Shown here one piece after another: positions 6,198 through 10,479 of a stretch of 10,479 nt of DNA; the stretch's first letter is position 1, and each line of letters begins with the position of its first letter. The notes below the pieces were generated by a model. It saw only the letters and a list, made by a program, of their open reading frames with translations. It was not told the origin of the DNA and made no database searches. Origin of the DNA: Dehalococcoidia bacterium UBA2777 (GTDB lineage Bacteria; Chloroflexota; Dehalococcoidia; UBA2247; UBA2777); NCBI GenBank assembly GCA_002352365.1, contig DEIJ01000138.1:467-10945 (forward strand). Direction: 5' to 3'. The position numbers and the translations under genes were made by a program.

Positions 6198-7286
6198 GTG
6201 CAGTTGCGCATTCCTGGACCTACCCCTTGCCCTGAACAGGTGCTCGGGGCGATGGGCAAACAAATGATTAACCATCGGGGGAAACAATTCGGCGAGTTTA
6301 TTCATCAAGTTACCGATAATCTTAAAGGGGTTTTCCAGACTAAGGGAGATGTCTTCATCCTAACCTCATCAGGCACAGGAGGCATGGAAGCTGCTGTGGT
6401 GAACACCCTCTCCCCGGGGGATAAAGTGCTGGCAATATCTAATGGTTTCTTTGGAGAGCGTTTTGGGGAAATTGCCCAGATGTTTGGTGTTGAGGTGGAT
6501 TGGCTGCGCTTCGACTGGGGGAAGGCTGCTGACCCCCAAGAGGTGCGAGATGCCCTCAAAAATAATAATTTGATTAAAGCGGTGCTGGTCACTCATAATG
6601 AGACCTCCACCGGGGTAACCAGTGACCTCGCCTCGATATCGGCCATAGTGAAGGAGTTTGACAAGCTTATCTTGGTAGATGCGATTTCAAGTTTGGGCTC
6701 CATCGACCTGCCTGTTGATACTTGGCAATGTGATGTGGTGGTTACTGCCTCTCAGAAGGGATGGATGACTCCACCGGGTTTAGCCATGGTCAGCATGAGC
6801 CAAAAAGCCTGGCAGGCCCATGCCCAAGCTCGCCTGCCTCGATATTATTGGGACTTCAGCAAAGCAAAATCCTTCCTTGATATTGGGCAGACACCGTGGA
6901 CCCCTGCTCTATCAACCCTTTATGCCTTAACCGTGGCCCTAGAGTTGATGAAGCAAGAGGGATTGCCCAACATCTTCGCCCGCCATGCCAAAGTAGCCAA
7001 GGCAGCAAGGCAGAGGGTAAAATCCCTCGATCTTTCTATCTTCCCCGACGAGGAATTTGCCTCAAACACAGTCACTGCAATCAAAGCCCCCGACGCTGTT
7101 GAGGTTAGCCAGCTACTTCAAATTCTTAGAGAGGAGTGTGGGGTAACCCTTTCTGGAGGGCAACAACGACTGGCAGGGAAGATATTCCGTATTGGCCATC
7201 TCGGCTGGGTGAGTGAGGCCGATATCGATGAAGTGATAGCCGCGCTGCGAGTGACTCTACCCAGAGTAGGCCATAAAGTTCCCTAA
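6198..7286 (+). CDS. Class V PLP aminotransferase (alanine-glyoxylate / serine-pyruvate type), probable phosphoserine aminotransferase
   Basis: A 362-residue fold-type I PLP enzyme of the AGXT/serine-pyruvate aminotransferase family. It opens with the family motif LRIPGPTPCPEQVL. The phosphate-binding SSGTGGMEA is at 57-65, the PLP-ring Asp161 in LVDAISSLGSID, and the Schiff-base Lys187 in TASQKGWMTPPGLA. The C-terminal domain ends with the conserved RIGHLGWVSEADIDEVIAAL. The start is GTG 6198, backed by an ideal AGGAGGG. It follows tyrS by 1 nt and precedes serA, with a small gene between. Related archaeal class V enzymes make phosphoserine from 3-phosphohydroxypyruvate, so with SerA alongside and no classical SerC visible, the likely role is the second step of serine synthesis, with glutamate or alanine as amino donor. 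Serine-glyoxylate or alanine-glyoxylate activity remains possible. Family is certain; the substrate is inference. Confidence 0.92.
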   Translation: MQLRIPGPTPCPEQVLGAMGKQMINHRGKQFGEFIHQVTDNLKGVFQTKGDVFILTSSGTGGMEAAVVNTLSPGDKVLAISNGFFGERFGEIAQMFGVEVDWLRFDWGKAADPQEVRDALKNNNLIKAVLVTHNETSTGVTSDLASISAIVKEFDKLILVDAISSLGSIDLPVDTWQCDVVVTASQKGWMTPPGLAMVSMSQKAWQAHAQARLPRYYWDFSKAKSFLDIGQTPWTPALSTLYALTVALELMKQEGLPNIFARHAKVAKAARQRVKSLDLSIFPDEEFASNTVTAIKAPDAVEVSQLLQILREECGVTLSGGQQRLAGKIFRIGHLGWVSEADIDEVIAALRVTLPRVGHKVP

Positions 7287-7319
7287 AGCGGCCCAGCCAA
7301 GTGCCCAGTGTGACAATCA

Positions 7320-7352
7320 AAGCTACCCTGGTCTGGGAGGGAAGGGTAGCTT
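7320..7352 (+). promoter_or_regulatory. 10-bp perfect stem-loop in the spacer before the serA genes
   Basis: AAGCTACCCT (7320-7329) pairs perfectly with AGGGTAGCTT (7343-7352) around a 13-nt G-rich loop. It lies in the 120-nt non-coding gap between the aminotransferase and the 82-residue gene. No U-run follows (the next bases are CACCAGAGCGGGG), so it is not a textbook rho-independent terminator. It may be an RNA processing site, an attenuator element or a protein-binding palindrome. CTGGT at 7328-7332 could pair instead with ACCAG at 7354-7358, a weak competing fold. Confidence 0.55.
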
Positions 7353-7392
7353 CACCAGAGCGGGGCGAAAAGAGATAGTAGCATATATTTGC

Positions 7393-7399
7393 GGGAGGG
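7393..7399 (+). promoter_or_regulatory. Ribosome binding site of the 82-residue gene
   Basis: GGGAGGG ends 7 nt before the ATG at 7407, good spacing. It is the main support that the small gene is translated and that ATG 7407 is its start. Confidence 0.65.
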
Positions 7400-7406
7400 C
7401 TAGGAG

Positions 7407-7655
7407 ATGGAAATCGAGGAGATAAAAGTTCAAGATCGAGCTAAAATGCACGGCCTCAAGAATAAGGGGATGATAGAATTCTTGGAAGATCCCCAGGGTG
7501 ACTTTATCCTTATTATCGGTAAAGGGATTCGTAGGAAATGGCTGCTATTCAATCTCCCCGAGGGGATGTGGAGTATAAGATGCTCCAGGGGAGAACTTTG
7601 GGACGTGGTGAGAGAGGTATTGAAAGAGAAAATTTTGGCCACTGAGGAGCTATGA
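7407..7655 (+). CDS. Unrecognised 82-residue protein coupled to serA
   Basis: I do not recognise a family. The protein is small, soluble and charged, with no signal peptide or membrane segment. Residues 1-20 are rich in Glu, Lys and Arg. Residues 20-60 look like three or four beta strands (IEFLEDP, DFILIIGKG, KWLLFNL, MWSIRCS) with three Trp residues, and 62-82 like an amphipathic helix (ELWDVVREVLKEKILATEEL). It has only one cysteine (Cys59), so no metal-binding motif. A strong Shine-Dalgarno supports ATG 7407. Its stop codon overlaps the serA ATG by 4 nt (ATGA at 7652-7655), a common sign of translational coupling, so a role tied to SerA level or activity is possible. Base composition and codon use look like those of its neighbours. 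The protein-coding call is fairly sure; the function is unknown. Confidence 0.72.
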   Translation: MEIEEIKVQDRAKMHGLKNKGMIEFLEDPQGDFILIIGKGIRRKWLLFNLPEGMWSIRCSRGELWDVVREVLKEKILATEEL

Positions 7656-9223
7656 AGGTTCTAATTGCTGATCCTATTGCCCAGGAAGGGATAGATTATC
7701 TCAGCAAGCATGCTGAGGTGGATATCAAGCTAGGGTTAAAACCCGAACAGCTTGCCGCTATCATAGGCGACTATGAAGCGTTAATAGTTCGTAGCGAGAG
7801 CAAAGCAACCGCTGAGGTTATTACTAGGGGGGGGAAACTTCGGGTTATTGCTCGAGCGGGTATTGGGGTGGATAATATTGATTTAGAGGCAGCCACGGCA
7901 AAGGGCATTGTGGTGGTCAATGCCCCAGCGGGTAACGTTATCTCTGCCGCTGAACATACCATCGCTCTGATACTTGCTTCGGCACGCCACGTTCCTCAAG
8001 CTCACGCCCGGCTTAAATCAGGAGATTGGCAAAGAGCTGAGTTTATGGGCACTGAAATAAAGAACAAGATATTGGGAATTATTGGCTTGGGCAATGTAGG
8101 CTCAGAGGTAGCTAAACGGGCGCAAGGCCTCCAGATGCGCATCATTGCCCATGATCCCTTTGTCTCCCCAGATTATGCCCACACTATGGGGGTGGAATTG
8201 GTCTCTTTAGAATACCTGCTTGGGGAGTCTGACTTCATCACTCTCCACCTCCCGTTGACAGTTGAGACTAAAGGGTTTATCGGGACAGGCGAGCTAGCTC
8301 TGATTAAGCCTTCAGCTCGGCTTATTAATTGTGCCCGAGGTGGCCTTATCGATGAAGAAGCGCTTTACCAAGCTATTGAGCAAGGGAGGGTAGCTGGGGC
8401 AGCTATTGATGTTTTTGCTGAGGAGCCAACAGCAAGCCCACTGCTTAAGAGCAGCAAGGTTATCCTCACTCCTCATTTGGGGGGCTCCACCATCGAAGCT
8501 CAAGTTAATGTGGCGGTAGATGCAGCAGAGCAGATTATAGCTGTACTCCACGGGCAGCCAGCCAGATACGCACTCAATGCCCCTTTCATTCCCCCCGATA
8601 CTTTACCGATACTAGTCCCTTACTCGAAAGTCGCTGAGGTATTGGGGAGATTAGCTGCCCAGCTCATCGAAGGGCAGATGAGTAGTATTGAGATTGGCTA
8701 TGCGGGTGAGATCGCCGGTTACGATACTGCTATCCTCAAGGCAGCCGCTCTCGGTAGCCTTCTGGAGAGGATAAGCGAAGAGCGGGTTAATTTGGTCAAC
8801 GCTAATATTATTGCTGCCAAACGCGGACTTAGGGTTGTGGAGCGCAAGGAAGCAGTCTGTGAGAACTACAGCAACCTGCTTACTCTAGAGATTATTACTA
8901 GCCTAGGAATTACCATTGTAGCCGGAACGGTGATGCGTGGCGAGACCCATATTGTTCGGGTGAATGATTATTGGCTCGACTTGGCCCCCATCGAGGGTTA
9001 TTTCCTGTTTAGTGACCATCGTGATCGTCCCGGCCTCATTGGATCCGTAGGTATGGTTACTGGCAACGCTGATATCAACATAAGCTCCATGCAGGTAAGT
9101 AGGCTTAAGCCTAGAGGGCAAGCGCTAATGGTATTGGGGCTGGATAAGCCCCTTGAGGAAGGGCAACGCCAGCAGATACTCTCTATCCCAGATGTCTATA
9201 CCGCTAAGGTAGTGAAGTTATAA
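7652..9223 (+). CDS. serA: D-3-phosphoglycerate dehydrogenase, long form with ASB and ACT domains
   Basis: Oxidises 3-phosphoglycerate to 3-phosphohydroxypyruvate with NAD, the first step of the phosphorylated serine pathway. At 523 residues it is the type I long form also found in Bacillus, Mycobacterium and animals. The substrate domain (1-98 and about 287-315) surrounds a Rossmann domain with GLGNVG (145-150) and the NAD-ribose Asp168. The catalytic triad is R229 in NCARGG, E258 in DVFAEEP, and H275 in TPHLGGST. The allosteric-substrate-binding domain (about 320-448) follows, then a C-terminal ACT domain (about 450-523, starting near FLFSDHRDRPGLIGSVG) that in homologues binds serine for feedback inhibition. 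The ATG overlaps the stop of the small upstream gene by 4 nt with GAGGAG just before it. The next gene, dnaJ, starts within about 30 nt. The upstream class V aminotransferase probably supplies the next pathway step. Confidence 0.97.
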   Translation: MKVLIADPIAQEGIDYLSKHAEVDIKLGLKPEQLAAIIGDYEALIVRSESKATAEVITRGGKLRVIARAGIGVDNIDLEAATAKGIVVVNAPAGNVISAAEHTIALILASARHVPQAHARLKSGDWQRAEFMGTEIKNKILGIIGLGNVGSEVAKRAQGLQMRIIAHDPFVSPDYAHTMGVELVSLEYLLGESDFITLHLPLTVETKGFIGTGELALIKPSARLINCARGGLIDEEALYQAIEQGRVAGAAIDVFAEEPTASPLLKSSKVILTPHLGGSTIEAQVNVAVDAAEQIIAVLHGQPARYALNAPFIPPDTLPILVPYSKVAEVLGRLAAQLIEGQMSSIEIGYAGEIAGYDTAILKAAALGSLLERISEERVNLVNANIIAAKRGLRVVERKEAVCENYSNLLTLEIITSLGITIVAGTVMRGETHIVRVNDYWLDLAPIEGYFLFSDHRDRPGLIGSVGMVTGNADINISSMQVSRLKPRGQALMVLGLDKPLEEGQRQQILSIPDVYTAKVVKL

Positions 9224-9254
9224 AAAATCTGATATGATAAAAGCGGTGCGGGCG

Positions 9255-10394
9255 ATGAGAACAAAGCGGGATTATTATGAGGTTTTGGGTGTGCGGCGAG
9301 ATGCTACCTCAGAAGAGATCAAGCATGCCTTTAGGCAACTAGCCTTCCGATTTCATCCTGACCAAAGTCATGAGGATGGAGCAGAGGAAAAATTTAAGCA
9401 GATAAACGAGGCCTACCAAGTGCTGAGCAATCTCGAGCGGCGAGCAAATTACGACCGCTTCGGGCATCCAGGTATTGGTGGTTTAGAGCCAAGCTTCGAT
9501 GATTTTGTCAGTGGATGGGGAGATATCTTCGAGGCTTTCTTTGGAGGTACTCCTACAGCTTCACGGCGAGTACCACAGCGTGGTACCGACTTGCTTGCTA
9601 AGCTAACCATCTCCTTTGAACAGGCGGCCTTTGGCTGTGAAAAAGAGATAGATATTACCCGGATTGAACACTGTTCTCTTTGTCATGGCCAGGGTACTGA
9701 GCTAGGTAGCCAGCCAATAAGATGCCCCAACTGCAACGGCAGTGGACGAGTGCGGCGAACGTACCAAAGCCTCTTCGGCCACTTTAGTAATATGGGCATT
9801 TGCGAGCGTTGCCATGGAGAGGGAGTTATTATCACTCGCTCCTGCCCCCAGTGTCGGGGCACAGGTAGGGAGAGAAAACGGCGCAAAGTGATAGTGAACA
9901 TCCCCGCCGGGGTAGATGATGATACCCGAATATGCCTCAGTAGGGAGGGAGATGCAGGAGTCTGGGGAGGGTCTTCGGGCAGCCTTTATATCGAGCTACA
10001 GGTTTTAAAACACAAGTTTTTCAAGCGAGAAGGCAATGATATCTTTTATCAACTCCCGATCAATTTCGCCCAAGCGGCTTTAGGGGATGAAGTAGAGGTG
10101 CCCACCCTGAGGGGTAAGGCTATGTGCCATATTCCTGCTGGAACACAAGCGGGCGAGGTCTTTCGATTGAAGGGGAATGGTGTGCCATATCTACATCGCC
10201 CAGGATGTGGCGACCAGCTAGTTGAGATTCGAGTGGTTACCCCCCAGAATCTGAATCAAGACCAGCGAAGATTGCTCCGCGAACTAGCCCAAAGTTTACC
10301 TAAAGCAACACCACCAGAGAAAAACAAAGGGTTCTTTGAGCCGATAAAGGATACCTTTAGAAACCCTGCCCGGGAGAAATCATCGGCTACTTAA
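9255..10394 (+). CDS. dnaJ: Chaperone DnaJ (type I Hsp40)
   Basis: Co-chaperone that delivers unfolded proteins to DnaK and stimulates its ATPase. From ATG 9255 the protein has 379 residues, beginning MRTKRDYYEVLGV as in the family. ATG 9234 adds seven residues (386 total, MIKAVRA) and is the alternative; neither has a strong Shine-Dalgarno. The J domain (about 5-70) contains HPD (34-36) and KFKQINEAYQVL. A short Gly/Phe-type segment with DIFEAFFGG follows. All four zinc repeats are present: CSLCHGQG, CPNCNGSG, CERCHGEG and CPQCRGTG, with eight Cys from 140 to 200. The C-terminal substrate domains run on to about residue 330, then a charged tail of about 40 residues. dnaK and grpE are not adjacent. 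It begins about 30 nt after serA, so it may be co-transcribed with amino-acid genes rather than heat-shock genes. No CIRCE-like operator is seen. Confidence 0.95.
   Translation: MRTKRDYYEVLGVRRDATSEEIKHAFRQLAFRFHPDQSHEDGAEEKFKQINEAYQVLSNLERRANYDRFGHPGIGGLEPSFDDFVSGWGDIFEAFFGGTPTASRRVPQRGTDLLAKLTISFEQAAFGCEKEIDITRIEHCSLCHGQGTELGSQPIRCPNCNGSGRVRRTYQSLFGHFSNMGICERCHGEGVIITRSCPQCRGTGRERKRRKVIVNIPAGVDDDTRICLSREGDAGVWGGSSGSLYIELQVLKHKFFKREGNDIFYQLPINFAQAALGDEVEVPTLRGKAMCHIPAGTQAGEVFRLKGNGVPYLHRPGCGDQLVEIRVVTPQNLNQDQRRLLRELAQSLPKATPPEKNKGFFEPIKDTFRNPAREKSSAT
9570..9586. repeat. Perfect 7-bp inverted repeat inside dnaJ
   Basis: GTACCAC (9570-9576) and GTGGTAC (9580-9586) enclose a 3-nt loop, AGC. 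It encodes VPQRGT in the linker after the Gly/Phe-type segment of DnaJ. A hairpin in the mRNA is possible, but the sequence also reads as ordinary coding. Confidence 0.3.
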
Positions 10395-10479
10395 TTTCAC
10401 CCCCAAAGGCACCAGCCCGGCTAGATAAACCCCCGATAAATTTAATCTTAATTGGATGGATGTTCCACTGGAAGGGCGT
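10387..10479 (-). CDS. Possible 3' end of a convergent gene, open to the right edge
   Basis: On the minus strand a frame is open from the right edge for 30 codons, ending in TAG at 10389-10387, inside the last codons of dnaJ. The visible tail reads roughly TPFQWNIHPIKIKFIGG then LSSRAGAFGGEIK. I do not recognise it. A frame this short stays open by chance fairly often, so this is a tentative call. If it is not a gene, bases 10395-10479 hold only AT-rich spacer with a GATAAA direct repeat (10423-10428 and 10435-10440) and no obvious terminator after dnaJ. Confidence 0.2.
   Translation of the reverse strand, partial: TPFQWNIHPIKIKFIGGLSSRAGAFGGEIK

Noticed and set aside
6305..6596. Two overlapping minus-strand frames inside the aminotransferase
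   Set aside because: Two different frames are open over the same conserved PLP-enzyme region; neither has a recognisable product.
6896..7102. A plus-strand 68-codon frame inside the aminotransferase
   Set aside because: It is out of frame with a conserved domain, lacks a ribosome binding site and resembles no known small protein.
7384..7389. TATATT as a -10 box before the 82-residue gene
   Set aside because: No -35-like element lies at 16-18 nt, and a start at about 7396 would fall inside the Shine-Dalgarno, leaving no usable leader.
7287..7406. T-box or other known riboswitch before the serine genes
   Set aside because: The stem and the following bases have no TGGNACCGCG-type T-box core, and I recognise no glycine, SAM or other consensus; only a simple hairpin is supported.
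1..10479. Defence island, CRISPR array, toxin-antitoxin pair, transposon or phage remnants
   Set aside because: No spaced direct repeats, transposase, integrase, nuclease or toxin-like genes are present; nearly all sequence is explained by recognised metabolic genes.

Overview
The window is a compact bacterial chromosome segment. Every supported gene lies on the + strand, spacers are short, and ATG, GTG and TTG starts all occur. I see no tRNA, rRNA, CRISPR array, insertion sequence, phage gene or replication origin. The gene content (Thermotoga-type DAHP synthase beside an AroH chorismate mutase, a class V aminotransferase beside a long-form SerA, and a MetE/UROD-like zinc protein) resembles anaerobic Chloroflexota such as Dehalococcoidia. 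That placement is inferred from gene content only.

Left part (about 1-2436): the 3' end of a cobalamin-independent methionine-synthase-like protein runs off the left edge. It is followed by a complete MFS efflux-type permease and a DJ-1/PfpI-family protein whose N-terminus looks like a signal or anchor peptide. These three genes have no evident metabolic link.

Central part (about 2442-7286): a good sigma-70-like promoter (2442-2470) precedes a tight gene string: chorismate mutase (aroH), DAHP synthase (aroF type), riboflavin kinase/FMN adenylyltransferase (ribF), tyrosyl-tRNA synthetase (tyrS) and a class V PLP aminotransferase. Gaps are 1-22 nt, so one transcript is likely. AroF opens the shikimate pathway, AroH turns chorismate into prephenate, and TyrS uses the tyrosine made from it. 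The first two steps and the final user of one pathway therefore sit together.

Right part (about 7287-10394): a 120-nt spacer holds a perfect 10-bp inverted repeat without a U-tract. Next comes an unrecognised 82-residue protein whose stop overlaps the serA start by 4 nt, then D-3-phosphoglycerate dehydrogenase (serA) with ASB and ACT domains, and a type I DnaJ co-chaperone. The aminotransferase just upstream is a good candidate for the phosphoserine aminotransferase step next to SerA.

Nothing here looks like a defence system or mobile element, and most of the window is ordinary housekeeping metabolism. The points most worth a second look are the small protein coupled to serA, the spacer hairpin before it, the aminotransferase-SerA pairing, the putatively exported DJ-1 protein, and a hairpin-forming palindrome inside the inter-domain linker of tyrS.
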